Assembly (NCBI RefSeq): GCF_934725225.1
Contig: NZ_CAKVAM010000001.1
Location: forward strand, 434,001-498,000
Origin: an uncultured Treponema sp.
Lineage (GTDB): Bacteria; Spirochaetota; Spirochaetia; Treponematales; Treponemataceae
Direction: 5' to 3'
Length of the DNA: 64,000 nt
Below the pieces are notes generated by a model that saw only the letters and a program-made list of their open reading frames with translations, did not search any database and had not been told where the DNA came from. This document shows, in pieces, positions 1 through 9,025 of this stretch. The position numbers and the translations under genes were made by a program. Position 1 is the first letter of the stretch. Every line of letters starts with the position of its first letter.

Positions 1-1
1 T

Positions 2-1051
2 GTGAAAAATGCGAATATTATCCATATAAATTTTAATGACATAAGTTTTGAAAATCTTGCGGAATATCATGCGCTGAATTCTTATGTGCAGGGAAAATTT
101 GATTCAAACTGTGAAAATTTTCTTTTTATTGATGAAGTTCAGCTTTGCGAAGGCTTTGAAAAAACAATCAATTCGCTTCATGTTTCGGAAAAATTTCATA
201 TTTATGTAACTGGCTCAAATGCGTTTTTGCTTTCCAGTGATTTGGCGACGCTTTTTACAGGCAGAACTTACGAAGTCCGTGTTTTTCCTTTTTCTTTTAA
301 GGAATATTGCAAATATTTTGATGGGCTTGAAAAAAATCAGGCTTTTGACAGTTTTGTTAGGGAAGGGGGCATGGCCGGCTCTTTTGTTTATCCTTCTGAA
401 AAATCGAAATATGATTATATTAGCGAAGTTTTTGACACTTTGATTGTGCGCGATATAAAGCAAAAGTATAAAATCAAGAATGTTGCCTTGCTTGAAAAGC
501 TGAATGATTTTTTGCTTGATAATATTTCATGTGAGGTTTCCGCACGAAGCCTTGCAAATGCGCTTGCTTCAAATCAGGAAAAAACAAACAACAAGACAAT
601 CAGCGCATATTTGAGCTATTTATGCAATGCCTTTGCTTTTTATAAAATTCGCCGTTACGATATTCGCGGAAAAAAATATTTGTCTAGTCAGGATAAATAT
701 TACCTTGCAGACCATTCATTTAGATATGCAAAATTGGGAACAAAAAATTTTGATTACGGCAGGGTTTATGAAAATATTGTTGCAATTGAACTGCTTCGGC
801 GCGGCTATGAAGTTTATACAGGCGTGCTGTATAAGAAAGAAATTGATTTTGTCGCAGTCAAGCGTAATGAAAAAATTTATATCCAAGTAAGTGATGATAT
901 TTCAGGCGAAGAGACTTTTAAAAGAGAAACAGCTCCGCTTTTGAGCATAAAAGATGCTTATCCTAAGCTGATTATTGCAAGAACAAGGCATGAGGAATAT
1001 TCCTACGAAGGAATCCGTATTGTTGATATTGCAAACTGGCTTAGCGAGTAA
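2..1051 (+). CDS. AAA-family ATPase with DUF4143 domain (5' end outside window)
   Basis: This is the carboxy-terminal part of an AAA_14/DUF4143 ATPase, a widespread family of unknown physiological role often carried as a lone accessory gene. The Walker B stretch FLFIDEVQ lies near residue 40, followed by the sensor-like segment YVTGSNAFLL, and the DUF4143 region fills the last ~200 residues with a restriction-endonuclease-like lysine motif (YKKEIDFVAV) near the end. No Walker A loop is present, so the gene must begin upstream of the window; the GTG at base 2 is only the first possible codon, not a credible start. The stop is TAA at 1049. The downstream flank is palindrome-rich intergenic DNA, consistent with an accessory locus. 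The family call is confident, the function is not known. Confidence 0.8.
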   Translation: MKNANIIHINFNDISFENLAEYHALNSYVQGKFDSNCENFLFIDEVQLCEGFEKTINSLHVSEKFHIYVTGSNAFLLSSDLATLFTGRTYEVRVFPFSFKEYCKYFDGLEKNQAFDSFVREGGMAGSFVYPSEKSKYDYISEVFDTLIVRDIKQKYKIKNVALLEKLNDFLLDNISCEVSARSLANALASNQEKTNNKTISAYLSYLCNAFAFYKIRRYDIRGKKYLSSQDKYYLADHSFRYAKLGTKNFDYGRVYENIVAIELLRRGYEVYTGVLYKKEIDFVAVKRNEKIYIQVSDDISGEETFKRETAPLLSIKDAYPKLIIARTRHEEYSYEGIRIVDIANWLSE

Positions 1052-1059
1052 TTATTTTT

Positions 1060-1160
1060 TGCAAGGGGTACTGACAAGCACACGTCAAGGGGTCTGCCTA
1101 GCATTAGGCAGAGGGTGTTGCAACCATACGACAGCAGGGCTGCCGTGTGGTTGCAGGGGT
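1060..1160. repeat. Palindromic hairpin cluster downstream of the ATPase gene
   Basis: Two strong inverted repeats lie back to back. The first is CTGCCTA-gcat-TAGGCAG at about 1096-1113. The second is a long imperfect stem starting TGCAACCA near 1120 and ending TGGTTGCA near 1157, closed by a short loop with inner CAGC/GCTG pairs. Neither is followed by a T-run, so these are not classical terminators. They sit directly beside the REP-like element and may be part of the same mosaic. Short reading frames through this DNA have no ribosome site and are not believed to be genes. Confidence 0.6.
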
Positions 1161-1167
1161 TAAATTT

Positions 1168-1237
1168 TAATGTCATTATCGGGCTTGACCCGATAATCCG
1201 TTGGAAAGATTGCCGTATCAAGTACGGCAATGACAAA
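1168..1237. repeat. REP-like palindromic element, copy 1
   Basis: The outer ends TGTCATT and AATGACA are inverted repeats. Between them sit two internal palindromes: ATTATCGGG-cttga-CCCGATAAT, then ATTGCCGTA-tcaag-TACGGCAAT. The same architecture and the same ATTATCGGG stem recur at 23102-23188. This is the layout of REP/BIME elements seen in many bacterial genomes (GTCATT...AATGAC flanking two stems). No REP-associated transposase gene is in the window. Confidence 0.75.
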
Positions 1238-1267
1238 TCTTATAAAACTCTATATTTGACCTTGCAA

Positions 1268-2868
1268 TTATTTTTCATCATTGTCAGAAAGATCAGCAAA
1301 GCCTGTTACGCTTTCAATTAAGCCACTCAACGTTAAATTTGAAAAATTAATGTTACTCAAATCTGTTACAGAGCTTGATTCCAATGCGAATTTATATAAA
1401 TCTACTTTTACAATTCTGTTATGTTTAAACAACTTTCCTCTTTTTTGGCTTCCATAATCTGGCATGACTATATTTGCACCACAGTCTGCTATTGCCAGTT
1501 CTTTTGGTTTTATAGCTACAAATCGGCGTGGACCATAGAAATGCGAGTTTCTTTCTGTGTATTCAGGAATCTATGCATTTACATCATAGAATGTATAAGT
1601 CTTGCGATTGTTGTATTCATCATCTGTAAAAGTATTTTTATCTTTATTTGAAGAGGCAATAGTTCTTGTAGATTCCGTCCAGCCAGTTTTTGCAGAGACT
1701 TTAAATCCACTTGAGGTTTGCTCAAGGCGCACTATAGCACCTCGGCTATAAACGGTTGTTTCTGTAGAACTACTATTTAAGTTGTTTACCATATACATAT
1801 CAGAAAAGTTCAAAGAGCCAGTCTGTGAAACCAGCACGTAAACATAGCCATCATAATGAATAACTATATCTGTTATTTGTCCGTCTACGCCCAGGTCTTG
1901 TGTGGACTGCGCTTCTCCTTTTGCGGTTATTGTAAATCCATCGTTGTTTCCTGTTATTGCGGCGCGCTGAAGATATGAAGTTCCGTCATTTGTATATGCA
2001 ATGTAAAGCTCTGTTCCGCTTGCAGCAAAGGCTGTGTAAGTTGCATTCGGATAAATTGAAATCCCTGAAAGAGTGCAAGGAGTATTAAGTGTTACACTTC
2101 CTGGTTGCGAGCCATCTTCATAAAAGAGTTTATCTATATTGTTTGCAAAATAAAATCCGCTTGAAGAATATAATCCAACCCAAAGAGAAGAATTTACAGT
2201 ATCATAATAAAGAAAATCTGTTATTGTGCTCGATTTTTCTTTACTTGTTTCTATATCTACAGATGATGAACTTGTGCTATTTTTATATATGAATACATTT
2301 GAAGATGAAGTGTAGCTAGAAAATTCTGCATAATACTTGTTTCCATCTATATCTTCACCTCCTGTAGTTTTATTTCCAGAGTTAGATAATGTTGTTGAAG
2401 ATGATATTTCATTTTCTTGCAAAAAATCCACATGGCTTGTGTCTTGCAGTATATAATAATTCGAGCTGAAAACTTTTCCTTTATCGCCTGCAAGGATAAG
2501 AGTGATTGGACAGTCTGTGGTTTCTCCGGCTGTAACTTCTACTTCTTTGCTGTTGCGGGAAAGAAATGTTCCGTCCTGCTGTCTTGCTGTAACAACTATT
2601 TTGTATGTTCCGGGTTCCAGCTCATCAAATACAAAATCGCCCCCCCGGTGGATTCAGATGATTTAGTGTCAAGCGTTTTGTCGCCCTGCATAAGGCTTAC
2701 TTCGTACAGAGGATTGTCTTTTGAAAGTGTAATAGAACCGCGTGAACTGCTTTCAGGAAGTGTAATACGGATTGCGCCTTCTTTTCCGTTTGAGCCGCTC
2801 ATGTTCATGCAGGAAGCAAATGCAAGCATCAGCGGAAATAATGCAAGCACAAGTTTTTTTGTATTCAT
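1268..2868 (-). pseudogene. Secreted lipoprotein gene broken by a G7 frameshift and an in-frame TAG
   Basis: The gene starts at ATG 2868 behind a strong AAGGAGGA ribosome site and encodes a lipoprotein signal (LAFASC, Cys near residue 20). At 2640-2646 the minus strand has a run of seven G. As read, the frame ends about 15 codons later. One extra G restores a frame reading GGGDFVFDELEPGTYKIVVTA, typical of a carboxypeptidase-regulatory or PEGA-like beta domain, and runs on into the 2431-1571 frame. That frame stops at TAG (1571-1573) yet continues in the same phase for 101 codons to 1268 with the same Ser/Thr-rich, acidic composition. The repaired product would be ~530 aa, surface-exposed, with beta-rich repeats of unknown function. 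It may be decaying, phase-variable, or affected by sequencing errors at the homopolymer. Confidence 0.75.
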
Positions 2869-2948
2869 AAAAATCCTCCTTGTTTTTCTGTATCGAATAT
2901 TTGTTCAATCTATGTTATTATTTTATTGAGTTTGCGGGGAAAAATCCA

Positions 2949-3914
2949 GTGAAAGGTAAAAATGGTTATGTGCTGAAGGCGGCGGTTCCGCTTGCTGTTC
3001 TTTTTGCGGCGGGAATTTTGTTTCTTGTGCGCATTGTTTCTGGCATTTCTATTCATGGTGCGGAACTTGAGGGCGATGATAGGAATTATCATATTCTTGT
3101 TGTTGGGCAGGCGGACAGTTCTGTTTTTCTTAATCAGATTTTTGAAGGTGCAAAAAGTTTGTGCCAAGACTATAGCGCGCTGGTGGAATTAAAATCCCCG
3201 GATTCACTTGCGGAAAATATTTCGCTTCAGTCTTTAATTGATTACGGCTCGTTTGTAAATGCGGACGGAATCATCGCTTATGTAAGTTCTTCATCACTTC
3301 CGTTTGAATCAGTAAGCCGCATTGATGGCACGGAAATTCCAGTTATAACAATCGGGCATTATCTTGCAGAAAATCCGCAGATTTCTTTTATCGGAAGCAA
3401 CTATTCAAATCTTGGGCGCAGAATCGGCATTGAATCAGAAGAACTTTTTGAGCCGAGCGGAAAAGCGTATATCGTTATAAGCGGAATTTCAGGCAGTCCG
3501 AACCACAGCAATCTTTTAAACAGCCTTATGGATTTTTACAAAGCTAGGGGAATTTCAAATTTTGAAGTGTTCGACAAGTCGCTTAAGGAAAACAGAAAAA
3601 ATGTGGAAGAAATTCTTTTGCAGGAAAAAACTGACTGCTGCGCTGTTGTCTGCCTTACAGAGGAAGATACGATTATGGTTCTTCAGCTTGTTGCGGCTTC
3701 TTCTGCTTCCGGGCGTATAAAAATTTTGGGTTATGGAGAAAATGAAACTGCATCCATGTATCTTGAAAAAGGAATTCTTTCTAAACTTGTTTCGTTCAAT
3801 TTTAATAAAATCGGCAAGACTGCGATGGCGGAACTTTTTGAATACAGAAACAAAGGCTATGCGAACAGCTACATTACAGCTGACCTTCAGGTAAGGAGAA
3901 CAGAAAAAAAATGA
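2949..3914 (+). CDS. Membrane-anchored periplasmic sugar-binding-like protein of a three-component system
   Basis: About 321 residues: one N-terminal membrane segment (residues ~9-28, AAVPLAVLFAAGILFLV) followed by a type I periplasmic-binding fold (Peripla_BP_4/LacI-like), beginning HILVVGQAD and containing FIGSNYSNLGRRIG and KILGYGENETA. GTG 2949 is preferred because GGGGA lies eight bases before it; a TTG at 2880 in the same frame has no ribosome site and would add 23 non-signal residues. The stop overlaps the kinase start by four bases (ATGA). In Clostridium the comparable XylFII protein binds sugar outside the cell and directly activates the LytS-type kinase encoded beside it. The same role is inferred here. 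The ligand cannot be read from sequence. Confidence 0.75.
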   Translation: MKGKNGYVLKAAVPLAVLFAAGILFLVRIVSGISIHGAELEGDDRNYHILVVGQADSSVFLNQIFEGAKSLCQDYSALVELKSPDSLAENISLQSLIDYGSFVNADGIIAYVSSSSLPFESVSRIDGTEIPVITIGHYLAENPQISFIGSNYSNLGRRIGIESEELFEPSGKAYIVISGISGSPNHSNLLNSLMDFYKARGISNFEVFDKSLKENRKNVEEILLQEKTDCCAVVCLTEEDTIMVLQLVAASSASGRIKILGYGENETASMYLEKGILSKLVSFNFNKIGKTAMAELFEYRNKGYANSYITADLQVRRTEKK

Positions 3915-5398
3915 AGCTTGCAGAAAACAAAAGCCTTCGATGGAAAATTATGGCAAGCATAATTGCCGCCTTTCTTATAATGAGCGCGAGCCTTGCGCTT
4001 ACAATGCTTATGGAGCATTACGTTTTAAAATCCGTGGGCGAAGCTTACAAGTCAAATTCAGAATTGAATGTTTTTGCAAATGATTTGGCGCGGCTTGAAA
4101 ATTCGCTTGAGCTTTACATTGAATACAGAACGTTTGAAAGCATTGACGCTTACTATGCAAGTTCCGCCAGAGTTGAAGACCTTTGCGATGCGATGCAGGA
4201 TTCTCCGTCTACAAATGAAGTGCGCCAGAAAGAATATGTTGTGAATCAGCTTGCGCAGTCTTTTCTATATTATAGTTCAAAGGCGGTTGCGGAACGAAGA
4301 GCAAACAGCACAAGCGGAAATTTTTATTTGCAGAGCCTTGAATGCTACAGGTTTCTTTTGGAGGAAATTCAAAAGCTGAATATTCTTTACATGCAGAACA
4401 ACGCCGAGTTTTACGCTGCGGACAGAAACAATATAAATTTGCTTTTTAAAGTTTATGCGGTTTTCTTTGCGCTTTTCTTTGTTTTCATTCTTGCCTTGCT
4501 GAATCTTCTTATCGGAAAAATCACTCGTCCTCTTGCGGAAATTTCTTCGGTTGCGCTCCGTGTGGCTCAGCAGGATTTTGATGTTCCGCTTTTTAACAAA
4601 AAGTCGCATGATGAAATTGGAAACATCTGCCGCGCTTTTGACAGAATGATAATCAGCATAAGAGAATACATAGACAAAATTTGGGAAAAAGCCAGAACAG
4701 AAAACGAGCTTAGAGAACGTCAGATGGAAATGCAGGCTCTTTATGCGGATGCCCAACTCAAGGCGTTTCAGAGCCAGATAAATCCGCATTTTTTGTTTAA
4801 CACATTGAATACCGGGGCGCAGCTTGCAATGATGGAAGGCGCGGACAAGACTTGTTTTTTTATTGAACAGACTTCGGATTTTTTTAGATATAATATTGCG
4901 CAAAAAGAGGACGCTTCAATTGACGATGAGCTTGGACTTGTGGACAATTTTGTTTACATTATGAAAGTTCGTTTTGGAAAAAGGCTTGAGTTTGTAAAAA
5001 ATATTCCCGAGCATAAATTTTCCCAGAGGCTTCCTGCAATGACTTTGCAGCCGCTGGTTGAAAACTGTATTCAGCATGGCTTGCAAAATTCCATGGGCAA
5101 AGTTTTTCTTTCTGTAAAGGAAACAGACGGCTTTGTTGAAATTCTTGTGGGCGACAACGGAAGCAAATTTGATTCTGGCGTTCGTGAAGAAATTTTAAAG
5201 GCTGCAAAAAGCGGCGGAATAAAATCTATTGCTTCAAAGGAAAATTCTGCGGAAAATAAAAACGGAGAGCATACGGGTATTGGGCTTATAAATGTTTTTT
5301 CGCGGCTTAGAATTTATTTTCACCGTGATGATGTTTTTGATATTTTTTCTGGAGACGATTCAGAAATGAAGTTTTTAATCAGGATTCCAAATGTATAA
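3911..5398 (+). CDS. YesM/LytS-type sensor histidine kinase
   Basis: A 495-residue inner-membrane kinase. TM1 is at ~12-34, a helical periplasmic sensor region spans ~35-178, TM2 is ~180-202 and a HAMP domain ~203-255. The His_kinase (PF06580) core follows, with the phospho-acceptor in SQINPHFLFNTLN (His293) and the N-box in LQPLVENCIQHGL (~367). A GIGLINVFSRL ATP-lid segment lies near the end. The gene overlaps the upstream binding-protein gene by four bases and the downstream regulator by eight, so the three are translationally coupled. It should autophosphorylate in response to the periplasmic binding partner and pass phosphate to the adjacent AraC-type regulator. Confidence 0.9.
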   Translation: MKLAENKSLRWKIMASIIAAFLIMSASLALTMLMEHYVLKSVGEAYKSNSELNVFANDLARLENSLELYIEYRTFESIDAYYASSARVEDLCDAMQDSPSTNEVRQKEYVVNQLAQSFLYYSSKAVAERRANSTSGNFYLQSLECYRFLLEEIQKLNILYMQNNAEFYAADRNNINLLFKVYAVFFALFFVFILALLNLLIGKITRPLAEISSVALRVAQQDFDVPLFNKKSHDEIGNICRAFDRMIISIREYIDKIWEKARTENELRERQMEMQALYADAQLKAFQSQINPHFLFNTLNTGAQLAMMEGADKTCFFIEQTSDFFRYNIAQKEDASIDDELGLVDNFVYIMKVRFGKRLEFVKNIPEHKFSQRLPAMTLQPLVENCIQHGLQNSMGKVFLSVKETDGFVEILVGDNGSKFDSGVREEILKAAKSGGIKSIASKENSAENKNGEHTGIGLINVFSRLRIYFHRDDVFDIFSGDDSEMKFLIRIPNV

Positions 5399-6959
5399 TA
5401 TTTTAACTTGCGATGACGAGCAGATTATGATTGACTCGCTTCAGTTTATAATCAGAAAAAATTTTGAAGGGCAGGTGAATTTATTTTCCGCTTTGTCCGG
5501 AAGCGATGCGGTTTCTATTGTGAGCCGGGAAAAAATCGACATAATTTTTATGGATATAAATATGCCGGGAATGAGCGGACTTGATGCAATCAACTGCATA
5601 AAAAGCCTTAAGCCTTCCGCAGTGATTATTGTCTTGAGTGCGTTTGATAAATTTCAGTATGCGCAGGAAGCCATGAATATTGGCGCGTACAAATATATTA
5701 CAAAGCCCGTGAACCGCAACATTGTGATTCAGACTGTGCGCAATGCCATGAATCTTGTTGACGAGCGCAACGGAACAACTTCTGGAAATCTGGAGCTTCA
5801 GAAAAAACTGGACATTGTCTATCCGATGATTGAAAGTGATTTTATTTACTCGTGTATTTTCAGCAAGGCAAAGAATGAAGACTTTAAAAGTTATCTTGAT
5901 TATTTCAACATGAAAGTTGACGAGTTCTTTTTTGCCTGCATAGAAATTCCTGGTTCTGAAAAAAACATATACGAGGCTTGTTCTAAAATCAGAAAAATTG
6001 TTTCGCAAAAGTTCAAGTGCTTGGCCGGCCCATTTATGACAAACAGAATTGCTGTTTTTGTTTCTATGGAAAATTCTGCGGAAGAATTTCAAGATGATTT
6101 TCATTCTGCGGTCAAGGAAATATTTACGCTTTTGACTTTGGAAATCGGGCAGAAGCTTCGGGCTGGAATAAGCAACACTTGCGATAAAATAGAAGAAGTT
6201 TCTGAGTGTTGCAAAGATGCGATTCAAGCCTTGAACAGAACTTCGCCGGACGGAGAACTTTTGTTTGCAGATGAGCTTTTGAATTTTTCTAGCGGAAATG
6301 AAAAAATTCAGGAATTGCACGAGCGTATTTTGAACCGCTTAAAATTAGGCGACGCAGCCGGAGTTCAGTTTTTGGCGGAAGTTTATATTGGCGAGCTTTA
6401 CGAGCAGAGTTTTTCGCTGGACAAAATAAAAGGAAATGTTTTTGAAATTTTGATTGAAGCAAAAAATTTTGCAAAGTCCGTAAGCTCTTCTTGGAAAAAT
6501 GCTGCGTTTGAAAATATTTTTTCCGACTTGAGCAAGATTGATTCCAAGGCGGAGCTTTTGATTTTTTTTAAGAACAGACTTTCGGAGTGCGCGGCATTTA
6601 TTTGCAGCTCAAAAGATGAAAAAGAAAATCCGCTTGTAAAAAAAGTTTTTGGATATATTCAGGAACACATCGCAGAAAATTTTTCACTTGATGACGCGGC
6701 TTCTTTTGCGGGCGTAAGTTCTTTTTATTTGAGCAAACTTTTTAAAGAAGAAACTGGCGAAACTTTTATAAATTATGTGACGGACAAACGGCTGGAAAAA
6801 GGACGGCTCATGCTTTGTGAAACTGAGCTTTCCATAAAAGAAATTTCTGCGGAAATCGGTTACAACGACCAAAATTATTTCAGCAGGATTTTTAAAAACA
6901 AGTTTGGAATTTCGCCCACTGATTTTAGAAACACAAATAGAAACTCGGAGTCATTATGA
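5391..6959 (+). CDS. YesN-type response regulator (REC + AraC HTH)
   Basis: 522 residues. The receiver domain (1-120) has the acidic pair Asp8/Asp9, the phospho-acceptor Asp55 in FMDINMPG and the lysine in the ITKPV motif. A ~280-residue linker of the kind usual in YesN proteins follows, then two AraC-type helix-turn-helix units (~415-515): DDAASFAGVSSFYLSKLFKE and IKEISAEIGYNDQNYFSRIF. It is predicted to activate sugar-transport genes when phosphorylated by the kinase encoded immediately upstream, whose reading frame it overlaps by eight bases. Its targets are unknown; no ABC permease or ATPase gene is adjacent, so the regulon would act in trans. Confidence 0.9.
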   Translation: MYNILTCDDEQIMIDSLQFIIRKNFEGQVNLFSALSGSDAVSIVSREKIDIIFMDINMPGMSGLDAINCIKSLKPSAVIIVLSAFDKFQYAQEAMNIGAYKYITKPVNRNIVIQTVRNAMNLVDERNGTTSGNLELQKKLDIVYPMIESDFIYSCIFSKAKNEDFKSYLDYFNMKVDEFFFACIEIPGSEKNIYEACSKIRKIVSQKFKCLAGPFMTNRIAVFVSMENSAEEFQDDFHSAVKEIFTLLTLEIGQKLRAGISNTCDKIEEVSECCKDAIQALNRTSPDGELLFADELLNFSSGNEKIQELHERILNRLKLGDAAGVQFLAEVYIGELYEQSFSLDKIKGNVFEILIEAKNFAKSVSSSWKNAAFENIFSDLSKIDSKAELLIFFKNRLSECAAFICSSKDEKENPLVKKVFGYIQEHIAENFSLDDAASFAGVSSFYLSKLFKEETGETFINYVTDKRLEKGRLMLCETELSIKEISAEIGYNDQNYFSRIFKNKFGISPTDFRNTNRNSESL

Positions 6960-7993
6960 AAAAACTTTTTTTAATTTTTGCAGTTTTGCTTGCATTTGTT
7001 TTTGCCGGATGCGCAAAGAGCAAAAGAACTTTTTCCGTGCAGAAGCAGAATTCATTTGTGGATGAGAAAAAAACAACAATCGGATTTTCTATAGACACTC
7101 TTGCAATTGAGCGGTGGCAACGCGACTTGGATGTTTTTATGGCGCGCGCAAGAGATTTTGACGCGGACGTTATTGTTCAGAATGCGGGCAACAATGTTGA
7201 AGTTCAGAAAAAGCAGCTCATGTATCTTTTGGATAAAAATGTTGACGTGGTTGTTGTTCTTGCAAAAGTTGCGGATTCTCTTAAAGATGAAATTGAAAGA
7301 ATCCGTGCAAAAAATATTCCTGTCATTGCTTACGACCGTCTGATTTTGAACACAAAAGTTGATTTGTATATTACGATTGATTCTGGGCAAGTGGGCGTGA
7401 TTATGGGAAAAGAACTTCAGAGTATTGCGCCTTTGCGTAATTGGCTTTGCATACTTGGACCACAAGAAGATTACAACATGAAAATGCTTTTGCGTGGGCT
7501 TGGCGGAACTATAAAAACTTCCTTGCCGATTATAAATGAAATTTTTTATACGCAGGACTGGAACTATGATTTGTCCCGGCAGAAAATGCTTGATGTTATT
7601 ACAAGCGGAAAAATTCCGGGCGCGATTATCTGCGGAAACGATGCGGTTGCTGACAGCGTGATTTCTGTTTTGCAGACTTATTATCCAGACAAGCACATTC
7701 CGATTTGCGGACAGGACGCTGACATTGCAGCTTGCCAAAACATTGTGCGCGGACTTCAGGATTTTACAGTTTACAAGCCGATTGCGGATCTTGCCAGAAC
7801 TGCCGCTGAAATTTCAGTGAGAGTTGCCCGCGGAGAAAAAATCCAGTCGCTTTCTAATTTAAAATCAATCGACAATAATTTTGCGGAAATTCCTGCGATT
7901 TTTTTAAATCCTGTTTTGGTTACAAAAAACAATATCGACGACGTTATAATTGATTCCGGCTTCCACACTTATGGTGAAGTTTACATGGAATAG
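6956..7993 (+). CDS. XylF-like sugar-binding lipoprotein
   Basis: 345 residues with a lipoprotein signal peptide (FAVLLAFVFAGC, lipid-modified Cys19) and a type I periplasmic-binding fold resembling the D-xylose binding protein XylF: IGFSIDTLAIERW, a VQNAGNNVEVQKKQ segment, VIAYDRLI, and PICGQDADIAACQNI. The start overlaps the regulator stop (ATGA), so it closes the sensing operon. Two binding proteins in one operon without transporter subunits suggest that one serves sensing and the other delivers ligand either to the sensor or to an ABC transporter encoded elsewhere. Xylose is a reasonable guess from similarity, but ligand specificity is inference. Confidence 0.8.
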   Translation: MKKLFLIFAVLLAFVFAGCAKSKRTFSVQKQNSFVDEKKTTIGFSIDTLAIERWQRDLDVFMARARDFDADVIVQNAGNNVEVQKKQLMYLLDKNVDVVVVLAKVADSLKDEIERIRAKNIPVIAYDRLILNTKVDLYITIDSGQVGVIMGKELQSIAPLRNWLCILGPQEDYNMKMLLRGLGGTIKTSLPIINEIFYTQDWNYDLSRQKMLDVITSGKIPGAIICGNDAVADSVISVLQTYYPDKHIPICGQDADIAACQNIVRGLQDFTVYKPIADLARTAAEISVRVARGEKIQSLSNLKSIDNNFAEIPAIFLNPVLVTKNNIDDVIIDSGFHTYGEVYME

Positions 7994-8008
7994 TTTTATA
8001 GATATAAT
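7980..8008 (+). promoter_or_regulatory. Sigma-70-type promoter of the Bat operon
   Basis: TTTACA (7980-7985), a 17-base spacer and TATAAT (8003-8008). It overlaps the last codons of the XylF-like gene. Transcription would start near 8015, leaving a ~20-nt leader that carries the G-rich ribosome site (GGGG, 8027-8030) before moxR. Unlike many genes here, moxR is therefore not leaderless. Confidence 0.7.
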
Positions 8009-8035
8009 TGTTGAAAAAGGAAATTTGGGGTTCAA

Positions 8036-9025
8036 ATGAAAGTTGTTACAAAAGCTGAACTTGATGAATGTTTTGATTATATAAATAAATGCCGCGCGGA
8101 AGTTGCAAAGCGCGTTGTTGGTCAGAGAGATGTCGTGGATGGAATTATCACGGCGCTGATTGCAGGCGGCCATGTTCTTCTTGAAGGAGTTCCGGGGCTT
8201 GCAAAAACATTGGCGGTAAAAACTTTTGCTGATGTTTCAGGACTTGAATATAAAAGAATTCAGTTTACGCCGGATCTTCTTCCTGCTGATGTTAGCGGAA
8301 CGCTGATTTATGAGCAGGGTACTGGAAAATTTTCTGTGCGAAAAGGACCTGTGTTTTCAAATCTTGTTCTTGCGGACGAAATAAACCGCGCGCCAGCAAA
8401 AGTTCAGTCTGCGCTGCTTGAAGCTATGGCGGAGCATCAGGTTACAATCGGCGAAACAACTTACAAGCTGAACGAGCCGTTTTTTGTTCTTGCCACGCAG
8501 AATCCGATTGAGCAGGAAGGAACTTACAGTTTGCCGGAAGCTGAGCTTGACCGTTTCTTGCTTAAGCTTCTTATTTCATATCCTACGCCGGAAGAAGAAA
8601 TTTCAATTATAAAATCTGAAGGCAGGGCAAATGAAATTCCTGTGAACAAAGTTTTTTCCGCCGCCGCTCTTCAAAAATGCCGGGACGCTGTGGATGCAGT
8701 TACTGTTGCTGACAAAATGCTTGCCTACATAGTTTCAATTGTAAATTTTACAAGAGCCGATGTCGCATTAAAAATGAACCGCCGCAATGACATTCAGCGT
8801 TACATTTCGTTTGGAGTTTCTCCACGCGCAGGAATTGCTCTTTTAAGATGCGCAAAAGTCCACGCGCTTTTTGAAAACAGAAGCTTTGTTCTTGCGGAAG
8901 ATGTTCAGGCTGTTGCAAAGCCGGTTTTAAGGCACAGGCTCGTTTTAAACTATGAAGCCGCTGCGGACAATATTTCTGCGGACAGCTTGATTTCAAAAAT
9001 CATAGACTTGATGCCTGTTCCATGA
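8036..9025 (+). CDS. moxR: MoxR-family AAA+ ATPase
   Basis: 329 residues with Walker A GVPGLAKT (51-58), Walker B VLADEINRA (~111) and the MoxR signatures LLEAMAEHQVT and FVLATQNPIEQEGTY. MoxR ATPases act as chaperones that load or remodel VWA-domain partners. Here it heads an operon with DUF58, BatA, BatB and BatD homologues, the arrangement known from Leptospira and Bacteroides aerotolerance loci. ATG 8036 follows GGGG at five bases; the stop overlaps the DUF58 start (ATGA). Confidence 0.92.
   Translation: MKVVTKAELDECFDYINKCRAEVAKRVVGQRDVVDGIITALIAGGHVLLEGVPGLAKTLAVKTFADVSGLEYKRIQFTPDLLPADVSGTLIYEQGTGKFSVRKGPVFSNLVLADEINRAPAKVQSALLEAMAEHQVTIGETTYKLNEPFFVLATQNPIEQEGTYSLPEAELDRFLLKLLISYPTPEEEISIIKSEGRANEIPVNKVFSAAALQKCRDAVDAVTVADKMLAYIVSIVNFTRADVALKMNRRNDIQRYISFGVSPRAGIALLRCAKVHALFENRSFVLAEDVQAVAKPVLRHRLVLNYEAAADNISADSLISKIIDLMPVP

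Noticed and set aside
975..1321. Short reading frames through the palindromic region after the ATPase gene
   Set aside because: They run through the inverted repeats on both strands, have no ribosome site and mirror one another; they are by-products of repeat DNA.
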